Below the pieces are notes generated by a model, which was given only the letters and a program-made list of their open reading frames with translations, was not told the origin of the DNA and ran no database searches. Shown here piece by piece: positions 55,969-64,000 of a stretch of 64,000 nt of DNA; within the stretch, counting starts at the first letter, position 1; the number at the start of each line of letters is the position of its first letter. The translations under genes were made by a program, and so were the position numbers. The stretch comes from Candidatus Hydrogenedentota bacterium (lineage in GTDB: Bacteria; Hydrogenedentota; Hydrogenedentia; Hydrogenedentales; CAITNO01), in contig CAITNO010000082.1 in the NCBI GenBank assembly GCA_903893795.1, positions 1 to 64,000 on the forward strand, in the 5' to 3' direction.

Positions 55969-56860
55969 CCTGTCCAAGGGAAAAACTGCCCCCCAGAACG
56001 TTGCAGGGGAATGGGTGGACTGGCATCTCCACAGCCGTTGTTCCGATGGTTCGGACAGTCCGGCAGAGGTGGTTCGCAGGGCCTCTGTCATTGGCATGTC
56101 CGGACTCGCCCTGACGGACCATGATAGTGTTCAGGGAGTGGAAGAGGCCGCCGTGGCTGCAAGGCAGCATGGCTTGGGTTTTCTAACTGGGGTGGAAATA
56201 AGCGCTGGGTACGGCGGGGTGGAGGTGCATGTGGTCGGGCTGGGGATGCACGTGGAAAACGTGCCATTTCAGAAGACCATAGCCGGACTGGCGCAGGGGA
56301 GGGTCAGGCGCTTTCTGGACATGGCCCGGAAAATGCAGGAGGCCGGGGTGGCGGTGCTGGCCTTTGCGGAAGATTCCGTGCGTGAGGGGCTGCCTTGCGG
56401 TCGGATGAATCTGGCGGCACGTCTCAAGGAAATGGGGGTTACCCGTAGTGTTCAGGAGGGATTTGACCGATTCCTCAAACCGGGCGGGGTGGGCTATGTT
56501 CCCAAACCGCTGATCTCGGTCGAAGAGGCTGTGGAGGCGGTGCATGCGGCAGAGGGACTGGCCTTCGTCGGCCATCCTGGATTGAGCCGCAGTCTGACCC
56601 GGATTCTTCCGGACCTGTTGACGCGGCCCTTCGACGGCATTGAGGCCTATCATGTGAGTCATTCACCGGCACGAGTGGATGAGCTGCTTCACTTGGCGCG
56701 GGAACGGAACCTTTATGTGTCAGGGGGCAGCGACTGCCACGGAACCATAAAGGGACACGCCCCTGAAATGGGGCGTGTGCGCGTGCCCCTTTCTGCGGTG
56801 CGGCCCGTGCTGGAACGGCTCGGTGCGGACAGTTGGGAAAAACTCAGCCCGCAGGCGTGA
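55934..56860 (+). CDS. PHP-domain phosphoesterase (RNase AM/TrpH type)
   Basis: 308 aa. Metal ligands of a PHP domain are seen: DWHLHSRCSDGSDSPAEVVRRA, LTDHDSV, GVEISA, FVGHPGLS and GSDCHG. This is the layout of YciV/TrpH-type nucleoside 3',5'-bisphosphate phosphatases and 5'-3' RNases. The start is uncertain: ATG 55934 has GGAGG at a short 3 nt, ATG 55961 has GGGGGAG even closer; both lie within the nusB 3' end. The 3' end overlaps the convergent coiled-coil gene by 17 bp. Confidence 0.88.
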   Translation: MTLLFPRGRMSSLSKGKTAPQNVAGEWVDWHLHSRCSDGSDSPAEVVRRASVIGMSGLALTDHDSVQGVEEAAVAARQHGLGFLTGVEISAGYGGVEVHVVGLGMHVENVPFQKTIAGLAQGRVRRFLDMARKMQEAGVAVLAFAEDSVREGLPCGRMNLAARLKEMGVTRSVQEGFDRFLKPGGVGYVPKPLISVEEAVEAVHAAEGLAFVGHPGLSRSLTRILPDLLTRPFDGIEAYHVSHSPARVDELLHLARERNLYVSGGSDCHGTIKGHAPEMGRVRVPLSAVRPVLERLGADSWEKLSPQA

Positions 56861-59800
56861 TGGCGCAGGACTGCATGTCACGGGCCAGTTGCGCCAACTC
56901 TGTCGCACTGACCGCCGTGTTTGCGAGATGCAGGCGTTTCAGCGCGCGAAGCTCGCGGAAGGTTTGCAGGCCGTGTGCGGTGATGTTGGGTGCGCCGTCA
57001 ATGTAGATGCGCTCCAGCAGGGGAACCTTCTTGAGCACTTCCAGGCCCGAGTCGCCGATGCGGGTGTTGGTCAGCTTCAACTCCTGCAGGCCCGTATTGC
57101 GCGCAAGCTTCCGCATGCCGGCATCGGTTACCGCCGTGCTGCTCAGTTCCAGCACCAGCACACCGCGCAGGAAGGCCGGACCGTCCATGCTGACGTCGTT
57201 GATATCGGCCCCCGAAAGCACCAGGGTGTGGATGTCTGTAATGCCGAGCGTTTTCAGCGCGGAAAGGTCCGACACGCCGTCGGCTGTGGAAAGCTTAATT
57301 TCCATGCCTGCTGGAATGGTCACTTTCCCCTTTGCCGGACCAAACTGCTGCCACTCATCTTCGACGCGGTGCCAGGGTCGCAGGGCGATGAAGCCAAGGG
57401 ATTTCTCTTCGGGGAAGGCCAGGACCCGTTCGCCTGGCGGCGCGATGTCGCGTATCACCGCATCGGGCTGGCGGCAGGTGATGGCCTTGTTTCCACCGAG
57501 GCTTGCGCGGAGCTTCTGCAGGTCCGCATCGGGCATTTCCTGGTCAATGAATATGATGTTGGTGCTGCTCAGGTGCTTGATCGCTTCAATGTTCTTTTCG
57601 CTCATTTCAAACGAAGGGAGCCGCATGGACTGAATCACATCGGGCGGAAGGTCATTGAGGGGGCTGAGGTCGCCGACGCACTCTTTGCTGACCTCGAGGT
57701 GGAAACGGGCATTCGCCGGATATTCCACAGTGCCCTTTGCCGTGGCAAACAGCGGCCAGTCGGTGTCACTGGTGTGGGGCGCCTCGTGGTCGTAAAGATT
57801 TCCAAAAACCTTGTCTGCGGGGAAAGTGATGGTTTTCAGTTTCTGCTCATCCGACTTCTTGTCCGCCGGGGAATTGGTTTTGTTGTTTGCCCCTTCGGCG
57901 GCTGCGTCGCCCCGGTGCATCTGGACGTAATAGGCGACGGAACCCAGCGCCGCAAGCAGAATCAGGAACAGGGCGGCAAACAGAACCCGCCCCCGTCCCT
58001 TGCGCCGCACCACGGCAATAGACACGGACTGGTCGGGGAAGACAAAAGCAACGTCGCGCGGTTTGGGATAATCTTCCACAACGTCATCTTCAGGGTCATC
58101 AATGATGACCTGCGGCCGGTTTGCTCCGGCGGCCGCCGCAGCCTGCTGCTGCGTTTGCCGGCGGGAAGCCTGCTGCGCGGCGTTGAGGGCCTGCTGGGCG
58201 GTCTGGCGGGTGGAGGGCTGCTGGGCCGCGGCCGTGAGGGCAGCCCGGACAGAATCGTCCACCAGGGGGGGCTTGTCCAAACCCGCGCTCAGCGACTCAA
58301 GCTGCGACTGGCGCTGCAGCGGGCTGGCAAGGGCTTCATCCAAAGTCATCCTCGGCGGCGGGCTGGGTGGCGGCGGTGTGGCGGCAGTCGTCGCGCCGGC
58401 ACTTTGCCCCCGGGCGGAAGATTGACGCAGGGCCACATTGAGTGCGCCAAGCTGGCTCTGCCGTTTGGGGGGGCGGTGGTTGGCGGCGTTGAAGGCAGCG
58501 CCCTGTGCCTGGCGGCGGGAATCCTGCTGACCGGAAGCGCCGCGTGGTATGACGGCCATGGGGTCGGCATCTTGATGCGCCGCGGCCACCGCCTGTGCGC
58601 GCTGTTGCGAATCGCGCTGGGCTTCAAGCTGGGCTTTCTGCATTTCCCGCAGTTGCTGCAGAATCTGGCCAAGCTGCTGCGCCTGGGGCGTTTCTTCGAG
58701 CCCGGCTTCCTTTTGCACTTCACTGTGGATTTGGTCCACTTGGGCCTGCAGGACATCCTGCGATGAGGCCGTTTCGAGTTCGCGGTTGCGCAGCGCCGCC
58801 AGTTCATCTTCGAGCTGGGAGATGGTGCTGCGGCTCTGTTCCTGCTCACGGGCGGCCTTGGCGGCCGCTTCTTCACGTTCGTTCAGCGTCGCCTTAAGGG
58901 CTTCCAGTTCGAGCCGTGACCGTTCGAGGGCTTGGTTCTTTTCTTCCTCGTTCTGGCGCAGCAGGGTCAGTTCGCCCTGGAGTTGTGATTCTGCCCCCTG
59001 GGCCATGGCGGCTTTGCCCTGCACTGCGGCCAGTTCCTGCTGCAGGCGGTCCAGTTCCCTCTGCTTCTCTGCGTTTTGCTTCTCTGCGTCCTCCGCCTCT
59101 TCCTCACTCCGGGCAAGATTCTGGCGCAATTGCTCCATTTCGGCCTGCGCCGCCGCAAGAGCCGCGCTCTTGGCCGTTTCGTTCTCCCGGAGCTGGGCAA
59201 CCTCTGCGGCGAGGGCATTCTCTGAATCGGAGGCCGACTGTGCGCGGGTGCGCAGTTCCATCAGTTCTGTCTGGAGGGCATTCACCGCGGCATCGTGCTC
59301 AAGTGAGCTTTTCTCCGCCTCGACAACGGCCTTTTCCTGGCTGTCAAGCTGGTTGCGAAGAGCGTCCCTTTCAGCCCGTGTCTTTTCCAGCACACCCGAT
59401 TTGCTGGACTCACTCGTGCGCAACTGTTCCAGCTCGAGGAGGAGCAACTGTTCCGAATCGGCAATCTCGGAAGCCTTGGACTGCAACTGCTCAAGTTCTT
59501 TTTGGAGCGACTGCGCCGCTTCGGAGGTGACGGCGCTCTTGTGCGACTCTTCGCGCAGGGCGGCTTCGCGCTCATGCAGTTCGCGGGCAAGGCGCTCCAT
59601 GTCCGAACGGGTGGATTCAAGGGCTGCGGCCTTGGTCGTTTCGTTCTCGCGCAGTTGCGCCAGTTCGGCGGCCAGTTCTGCCTCGCTCAGGGCCGCCTCG
59701 TCGGCAAGGCGGCTCAGTTCGTCGAATTCGCTCTTGAGCAGGGCCATGGCCTGCTCGCCTTCGCGGGCGCGGGATTCCGCGGCCGCCACGGCGCTTTCGC

Positions 59801-60905
59801 GGTCCTGCAGGGTGGATTCCAGGTTGGACAGTTCACGGCGCGCCGTCTCCAGTGCCTCGCTCTTGTCGCGTTCATTGGTGCGCAACTGTTCAAGCTCAGT
59901 GACAAGTTCCTCTTTGGCCTGAAAAGCCTTGGTGGACTCGTCGCGCATGCTCGCCAGTTGCCCCTGCATTTGGGCAATGGCCAGTTCATGCTGGAGGGAA
60001 TTGTCGCGGGCCTCGGCCACGGCGCGCTCGCGGTCCTGAAGCATTTCCTGCAGGTGGAAAAGCTCGGTGCGTGCCGCGTTGAGCGCTTCGGTCTTCTCGT
60101 CGCCCTGGGTGCGGAGCCGTTCGAGCTCCTCGTTCAGCAGTTGCTCGGACTCCTCGGCGGAGGCGGAGCGTTTTTGCAGGGCGGCCACTTCTGTTTCCAG
60201 CAGAGCCACGCGCTCTTCGCGGGCGCTGAGCTCGCTCTCGGCCTCCTCTATTTCCGATTCGCGCTGGAGCAGCGTGTGTTTCATCTCATCGAGTTCGCTG
60301 TGCGCCTTTTCAAGCGCCTCGCTGTTCATCTGTTCCTGCTCGCGCAGGCGGTTCAGTTCCTCGGCGAGCTGCTGCTGCTCCTGCACGGCCTGCTCGCGCT
60401 GGCTCATGAAGGAGTTGAGCCGCTCCTGCAACTGCGTGACCGTGCTTTGAAGGGTTTCTTTGTCGAACGCCTCGGCCTGTTTGCGGCCCAGATCATTCTT
60501 GAGTGTGCCGGCGCGATCGGCGAGCTTGGTCAAAAGATCAGAGAGGAGGGAGGACTGGTCGATGTCGAGAAGGTGGTCCAGAACATCGCCGGCCTCGCGG
60601 ATCTGGTCGATGCGGCGCATGAGCTTGTCGCATTCATGCACCGCTTCGGTGGTCTGCCCGACTGCGGAAAGGTTTTCGACGCGCATCAGCATGAGCATGG
60701 GGCTGCTGGGCAACAGATGCCCTATCCCCTCAAGTGCTGACAGGGCGTCAGGATGGCGCGCCTGCTCAAAAAGCCTGGCGGCCGACTCTATTCTCGATTC
60801 GACTTCTCCCGGGTGCATATATGGTTTCCGTATTGGGCTGCGATCTTGATAACCTCTTATAGCATAAGACATTTGGAGGGAAGAGTCCAATTCCCGGTCA
60901 TTCAT
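56844..60905 (-). CDS. Coiled-coil membrane protein with seven 77-residue repeats and LRR-like C-terminus
   Basis: 1353 aa. Residues ~38-100 are TPR-like helices. Residues 184-722 are seven ungapped 77-residue coiled-coil repeats (11 heptads each), starting LNRLREQ, LERLRTQ, LEQLRTN, LAQLREN, LEQLRTS, VAQLREN and LTLLRQN. Residues ~795-920 are low-complexity with five RQxQ-type motifs (RRQAQ, KRQSQ, QRQSQ, TRQTAQ, RRQTQ). One membrane segment lies at 974-994 (VLFAALFLILLAALGSVAYYV); the rest is a periplasmic-side domain ending in leucine-rich-like repeats (LSALKTLGITDIHTLVLSGADI, LQELKLTNTRIGDSGLEVLKKV). No signal peptide, so the coil is probably cytoplasmic. No clear Shine-Dalgarno. It resembles polar or envelope scaffolds in layout; role unknown. 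Confidence 0.8.
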   Translation of the reverse strand: MNDRELDSSLQMSYAIRGYQDRSPIRKPYMHPGEVESRIESAARLFEQARHPDALSALEGIGHLLPSSPMLMLMRVENLSAVGQTTEAVHECDKLMRRIDQIREAGDVLDHLLDIDQSSLLSDLLTKLADRAGTLKNDLGRKQAEAFDKETLQSTVTQLQERLNSFMSQREQAVQEQQQLAEELNRLREQEQMNSEALEKAHSELDEMKHTLLQRESEIEEAESELSAREERVALLETEVAALQKRSASAEESEQLLNEELERLRTQGDEKTEALNAARTELFHLQEMLQDRERAVAEARDNSLQHELAIAQMQGQLASMRDESTKAFQAKEELVTELEQLRTNERDKSEALETARRELSNLESTLQDRESAVAAAESRAREGEQAMALLKSEFDELSRLADEAALSEAELAAELAQLRENETTKAAALESTRSDMERLARELHEREAALREESHKSAVTSEAAQSLQKELEQLQSKASEIADSEQLLLLELEQLRTSESSKSGVLEKTRAERDALRNQLDSQEKAVVEAEKSSLEHDAAVNALQTELMELRTRAQSASDSENALAAEVAQLRENETAKSAALAAAQAEMEQLRQNLARSEEEAEDAEKQNAEKQRELDRLQQELAAVQGKAAMAQGAESQLQGELTLLRQNEEEKNQALERSRLELEALKATLNEREEAAAKAAREQEQSRSTISQLEDELAALRNRELETASSQDVLQAQVDQIHSEVQKEAGLEETPQAQQLGQILQQLREMQKAQLEAQRDSQQRAQAVAAAHQDADPMAVIPRGASGQQDSRRQAQGAAFNAANHRPPKRQSQLGALNVALRQSSARGQSAGATTAATPPPPSPPPRMTLDEALASPLQRQSQLESLSAGLDKPPLVDDSVRAALTAAAQQPSTRQTAQQALNAAQQASRRQTQQQAAAAAGANRPQVIIDDPEDDVVEDYPKPRDVAFVFPDQSVSIAVVRRKGRGRVLFAALFLILLAALGSVAYYVQMHRGDAAAEGANNKTNSPADKKSDEQKLKTITFPADKVFGNLYDHEAPHTSDTDWPLFATAKGTVEYPANARFHLEVSKECVGDLSPLNDLPPDVIQSMRLPSFEMSEKNIEAIKHLSSTNIIFIDQEMPDADLQKLRASLGGNKAITCRQPDAVIRDIAPPGERVLAFPEEKSLGFIALRPWHRVEDEWQQFGPAKGKVTIPAGMEIKLSTADGVSDLSALKTLGITDIHTLVLSGADINDVSMDGPAFLRGVLVLELSSTAVTDAGMRKLARNTGLQELKLTNTRIGDSGLEVLKKVPLLERIYIDGAPNITAHGLQTFRELRALKRLHLANTAVSATELAQLARDMQSCAITPAG
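58740..60356 (-). repeat. Seven tandem 231-bp / 77-residue coiled-coil repeats
   Basis: Unit starts count to residues 184, 261, 338, 415, 492, 569 and 646, each exactly 77 residues apart, with no insertion or deletion. Each begins (L/V)xxLR, carries about 10 residues later a K/N-x-x-A/V-L step and ends in an acidic E before the next unit. 77 is 11 heptads, so the coiled-coil register stays unbroken over 539 residues. Confidence 0.85.
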
Positions 60906-61110
60906 GCGCGTGCCCGCTTTGGGGGCCGGGCAGGTGAACTTGGGGGGGCTTTTGTGTCATGCTAAAGCTGTGAACGGGCTGCCGCCGCGTATTGCGGGGG
61001 CAGCCGATGGTTTCATGCCGGATTAGAGCGGTGTGCGGTCCGGCAGCAGCGGGAAGATAGGAACGTCTTGCCAGGCCGGAAATGCCCGGCTATGAGCGGG
61101 AGATGTGCGC

Positions 61111-62628
61111 GTGCCCCCAGAGAATGCGTCACGAATAATAGCCTGTGGAAAATGCGGCCAGCGGATGCGTGTGCTGTCATCGGCCACGGCGCGGGTGTAC
61201 CAGTGCGTGAAATGCGGCGCGCTGGTGGAGGATGCCTCGGCGAAGCCCGTGGCCGAGGCGGCAGGCGAGGTGACCACATCCCAGCGCCCCCCCGAATTGA
61301 CGGATCCTTTTGCCATGCTGCTGCGCGATGCGGGTCTTGCTGACCACGACCAGATTGCTGAGGCGCTGGCAATCCGGGAGAAGGACGGTGGGAAACTCTT
61401 CGACATCCTTATCCGGGAAGGCCATCTCAAGCGCGAGGACCTGCACTCGCTCATGTCGCGCCAGGGGGGCGTGGCCTCGCTGAGCCTGTCCCATTTCACG
61501 CTGGACCGGGAACTGACCGGTATTTTGCCGCGTGATTTGGTGGTGCAGCATTTTGTGCTCCCCATAGACAAGCTGGGCCGGCTGCTTACGGTGGCCATGG
61601 TGTGCCCCATGGATGTGGAGGCCGTTGCCGCGGTCCAGCAGGCGACCAAGCTGCGGGTCAAGCCCGTGCTCTGCACCTATGACGACTTCTTGGAAATCGT
61701 CCAGAAGTTTTACGGGGTGGCGTCCGGCCCGCCGCCGGTGGAAAAAGAGGGGGATCTTCCTGTCGAGGCGGTAAAGGCTCCTCCTCCTCCTTCTCCTCCG
61801 CCGGGACCGGTGGAGCAGCAGGCGCGTGAAAACTTCGCTGCGGCCGTGAGCATGGCTCTCATGGAGCGGGTGGACAAGGTGGATCGGCTCGAGATCGGTG
61901 CGGACGTTCCGGCCCGCGTGGCGGCGCTGGTGGGGACCGGTGAGGAGGGACTGGGCAGGCTGGTTTCGGTGCTGGGAGGGTCGCCGACCCTGGCGGCCAC
62001 GGCACTGTGGATTACCAATACCTCGGCGTACGGGTTGCAGGAGGGCGTTGACAGCCTGCCCATGGCCGTCGTGCTGCTGGGCGACCAGGGCATCAACCTG
62101 CTGGCATCCAATTCGCGGCGCATGGCCCCCACTATGGAGAAACATCTGTCCATCCTGACCAAACACGCGCGGCGTGTGGGCGAGGCGGCCGGAGTGCTCG
62201 CCCAAAGAACGGGACGCGCCGTTCCCAATGTTGCCCAATGCGCCGGAGCGTTGTATCCCATCGGCTCCTTTGTTCTCGCCATGCTCGACCCGGGCGAGTA
62301 CATGAAGATTGGTCCTGAACTGCTTGGCCGCGCACGCGTGGAGGCGGAACGGGCTGTTTTCGGGGCGGGACACGACGAGGTGGGGGGAAGGTTGCTCGGC
62401 CGTTGGCACATCGCGACCACCCTCTTCGAGGCGGTGCGCTGCTACACGGACCCTTATGAGGCCGACGACCTGCAGGATCTCGCCGCCATCGTCCAGATTG
62501 CCGTTGCAAGCATCACCGCCGATGGAGTTTTTGACGGGGAAGGCTTGAAGAGCGCGGAGGAGTCCATGGAATCGCTGGGGCTGGATGCGGCCGGTGTTGA
62601 GTCTGCATTGGCGGAACTGAACAGTTAA
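61111..62628 (+). CDS. Zinc-ribbon / MshEN / HDOD signalling protein
   Basis: 505 aa from a GTG at 61111 (GGGAG 8 nt upstream); GTG 61105 is the alternative. Residues 12-35 form a zinc ribbon (CGKC ... CVKC). Residues ~65-205 resemble the GspE/MshEN N-terminal domain (LLRDAGLADHDQIAEALAIREKDGGKLFDILIREGHL, FVLPIDKLGRLLTVAMVCPMD), which in relatives can bind cyclic-di-GMP. A Pro-rich linker of about 30 residues leads to an HDOD domain (~250-495; GEEGLGRLVSVLGGSPTLAATALWITNTSAYGL). HDOD proteins act as non-catalytic signalling or regulatory scaffolds. It is divergent from the coiled-coil gene. Confidence 0.82.
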   Translation: MPPENASRIIACGKCGQRMRVLSSATARVYQCVKCGALVEDASAKPVAEAAGEVTTSQRPPELTDPFAMLLRDAGLADHDQIAEALAIREKDGGKLFDILIREGHLKREDLHSLMSRQGGVASLSLSHFTLDRELTGILPRDLVVQHFVLPIDKLGRLLTVAMVCPMDVEAVAAVQQATKLRVKPVLCTYDDFLEIVQKFYGVASGPPPVEKEGDLPVEAVKAPPPPSPPPGPVEQQARENFAAAVSMALMERVDKVDRLEIGADVPARVAALVGTGEEGLGRLVSVLGGSPTLAATALWITNTSAYGLQEGVDSLPMAVVLLGDQGINLLASNSRRMAPTMEKHLSILTKHARRVGEAAGVLAQRTGRAVPNVAQCAGALYPIGSFVLAMLDPGEYMKIGPELLGRARVEAERAVFGAGHDEVGGRLLGRWHIATTLFEAVRCYTDPYEADDLQDLAAIVQIAVASITADGVFDGEGLKSAEESMESLGLDAAGVESALAELNS

Positions 62629-62763
62629 CAGAGAGTCTGCGAATCGTTGGGGCGCCGATTCATTCAGCGAAGCCTGCAGGAATGACAGGGATGTTTCGCA
62701 AGAACAGATGAAGGGGTGGAAAGTGGCATGGAATCATGGATGATTCCTTCCGGGAGCCGTTGC

Positions 62764-63048
62764 ATGTCCGTTGAAAATGCCTTTCTTTTTCTCAAACGAG
62801 CCGAGCGTGACCGGACTTTGCGGGACGAGATCGCCCTGCTGAAGGGACGCGCCGCGATTGACGGTCTGGTCGTGCTGGGAGCGCAGCGCGGACTGGCCTT
62901 CACCGCCGACGAGTACCGGTCGGCCGTGGTCGCGATGGCCAACGGCGAACTGGACGAGGCGGCTCTCCACGCCGTTCTGGAAGAGGTGGGGTTGGCAAAG
63001 GGAAGGCTTCAGGAACCCGCGCCAGGGACTGAGAGAACTGAAAACTGA
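62764..63048 (+). CDS. Nif11-domain protein
   Basis: 94 aa from an ATG at 62764 with GGGAG 7 nt upstream; an in-frame ATG at 62716 has no such site. Residues 1-75 (MSVENAFLFLKRAERDRTLRDEI, then LGAQRGLAFTADEYRSAVV) match the Nif11 pattern of an N-terminal helix, charged DxxLRxxI step and a GxxFTxxE segment. Nif11 domains are found in nitrogen-fixation proteins of unknown role and as leader regions of RiPP precursors. Here the C-terminus has no GG or GA cleavage site and no Cys- or Ser-rich core, and no maturation enzyme lies nearby, so a non-RiPP role is likely. Confidence 0.7.
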   Translation: MSVENAFLFLKRAERDRTLRDEIALLKGRAAIDGLVVLGAQRGLAFTADEYRSAVVAMANGELDEAALHAVLEEVGLAKGRLQEPAPGTERTEN

Positions 63049-63063
63049 TCGCTGATAAATATC

Positions 63064-63095
63064 CATGCCCTGCACGCTTCGGAGTGCAGGGCATG
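63064..63095. terminator. Bidirectional hairpin between convergent genes
   Basis: CATGCCCTGCAC and GTGCAGGGCATG form a perfect 12-bp stem, with an inner C-TTCG-G loop. It lies 16 bp after the Nif11 stop and about 40 bp before the end of the convergent surface-protein gene. T tracts on both sides are weak, so a shared stop signal is likely but not certain. Confidence 0.65.
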
Positions 63096-63137
63096 ACATT
63101 GTGGCCGATCGTAAGTCTCGTACTTTTTAACCTCGTG

Positions 63138-64000
63138 CTAGCATTTTCGTCGCCGTATAAAAGATACACCGCCCAACCCAAGGGCAGCGGCGGCTGTTGC
63201 CAAAACGGCCAGGCCCGCCAGCGGCACGGGCGGGTCGGGTGTTGCCACGGTGAAGATGGGTCCGTCGATGGAGGTCACGGCGTCGGACACGGCGCACACG
63301 TACTGGCCCGCCGAGTCTGCCGTCACCGGGCCTATCACCAGCGTGGCGTCCGTGGCGCCGGGAATTGGGTTATAGACCTTCCCGCCCGGCGTGGCCCCCT
63401 CTTTCCGCCACTGGAAACTCAGTTCGCCCACCGCGCCCGTCACGGTGACGGAGAGTTCCACCTGGTCGCCCATCCTGCTGTGCACCAGCGTGTCCCCCGC
63501 GGCATCCACGGCCAGGGTGCAGTTGTCCCTCACCGTCACCGTGCGCGACACGGTGTCGGCCCGGTTGCCCGAACCGTCAACCACGTCGTAGCTTACAGTC
63601 CAGTTCCCGGGGCCGAGTGGCCCGGCCGGGGGCAGGCCGGACAGGGCAATATTGCCCGTGAGGTCCCCCGAGCAGGCGTCCAGGGCGGTTGCGCCCGCAT
63701 CGTTGTATGCCTGGCCGCAGTCCAGCACGACCGCGGACGATCCAAGCAGCGTGATGACGGGTATGACGGTGTCCACCACGGCAACCGTGCGGCTGGCAAA
63801 GCCGGTGTTGGTGCCGTCGCTGACGCTGTAGGTTGCGTGGTGCGTTCCGGGCGCGGCCGTGTCCACGTCGCCCCCAAATTGGATGCCTGCCGTCAGGTCG
63901 CCCGCGCAGGCATCCATCGCCGTTGCGCCGGGAACCGTGTAGGTTCCTCCGCACTCCACCGTCATTGAGGCTTCACCCGTCAGGGTGATGACCGGTGTGC
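63138..64000 (-). CDS. DUF5011-repeat surface protein, C-terminal part (starts beyond right edge)
   Basis: The visible 287 codons enter from the right edge in one frame and stop at 63138. At least two full DUF5011-type Ig-like repeats and the end of a third are seen (TVECGGTYTVPGATAMDACAG, AVVLDCGQAYNDAGATALDACSG), with the same two-Cys pattern as the giant proteins at the left. Then comes an Ig domain (LVHSRMGDQVELSVTVTGAVGELSFQWRK ... DSAGQYVCAVSD). The tail VPLAGLAVLATAAAALGLGG plus FIRRRKC is a PEP-CTERM-like membrane anchor: Pro motif, hydrophobic helix, basic end. No exosortase is in the window. Confidence 0.85.
   Translation of the reverse strand, partial: TPVITLTGEASMTVECGGTYTVPGATAMDACAGDLTAGIQFGGDVDTAAPGTHHATYSVSDGTNTGFASRTVAVVDTVIPVITLLGSSAVVLDCGQAYNDAGATALDACSGDLTGNIALSGLPPAGPLGPGNWTVSYDVVDGSGNRADTVSRTVTVRDNCTLAVDAAGDTLVHSRMGDQVELSVTVTGAVGELSFQWRKEGATPGGKVYNPIPGATDATLVIGPVTADSAGQYVCAVSDAVTSIDGPIFTVATPDPPVPLAGLAVLATAAAALGLGGVSFIRRRKC

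Noticed and set aside
56775-58766. 663-codon plus-strand frame opposite the coiled-coil gene
   Set aside because: Antisense shadow of the minus-strand LRR/linker region; no domain or start signal.

Overview
The window is high-GC bacterial chromosome with tightly packed, often start/stop-overlapping (ATGA, GTGA) housekeeping genes, flanked on both sides by very large secreted repeat proteins. Signal peptides, an O-antigen-ligase-type membrane protein, an FtsZ with the usual C-terminal tail and a PEP-CTERM-like C-terminal anchor point to a diderm bacterium. The mix of giant Ig/kelch proteins, AMMECR1/Memo genes and palindromic intergenic repeats is what I would expect from a poorly cultured lineage such as Hydrogenedentota or another PVC/FCB-side phylum. 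That placement is inference; there is no rRNA in the window to confirm it. I saw no CRISPR array, insertion sequence, integrase or rRNA.

Region by region. (1) 1-27.5 kb, minus strand: two tandem paralogous giant secreted proteins. The downstream one is cut by the left edge. The upstream one is complete at 7593 residues, built from about 24 DUF5011-type Ig-like domains, 12+6 kelch-like repeats, two glycine-rich PGRS-like blocks, a beta-helix, IPT/TIG domains, a propeller and four C-terminal Kre9-like repeats. Each has its own promoter of the same form (TTGACA-17-TAGACT) and a leader hairpin; the 540 bp between them is full of palindromic repeats. (2) 27.85-28.45 kb, plus strand: a self-contained transcription unit with a strong sigma70 promoter, two unknown small proteins (46 and 74 aa) and a classic terminator. 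(3) 28.4-32.1 kb, minus: an O-antigen ligase/TPR protein coupled to a second TPR protein. (4) 32.3-38.5 kb, plus: TerB-like protein, murC-ftsQ-ftsZ (no ftsA), an HU-family protein, tsaB and rimI. (5) 38.5-41.2 kb, minus: AMMECR1-type protein, a secreted Memo-like protein with altered metal-site motifs, and a DUF6982-like/TPR protein. (6) 41.4-46.8 kb, plus: tRNA-Gln, prs, ribosomal protein L25, pth, ilvN, a structured intergenic region with a terminator, a C4 zinc-ribbon coiled-coil protein and folC. (7) 46.9-51.0 kb, minus: a sugar-type substrate-binding protein overlapping a large glycosidase-like protein, and a monoacylglycerol-lipase-like hydrolase. (8) 51.3-56.9 kb, plus: an FMN riboswitch, then ribD, ribE, ribBA, ribH, nusB and a PHP phosphoesterase. 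(9) 56.8-60.9 kb, minus: a 1353-aa coiled-coil membrane protein with seven exact 77-residue (11-heptad) repeats. (10) 61.1-63.0 kb, plus: a zinc-ribbon/MshEN/HDOD protein and a Nif11-family protein. (11) 63.1-64 kb, minus: the C-terminal end of another DUF5011-repeat protein with a membrane-anchor tail.

Functionally, the centre holds cell-division, translation-support and cofactor genes in ordinary bacterial operons. The least explained parts are the giant surface proteins, the small-protein unit beside them, the 77-residue repeat protein and the Nif11-like protein.
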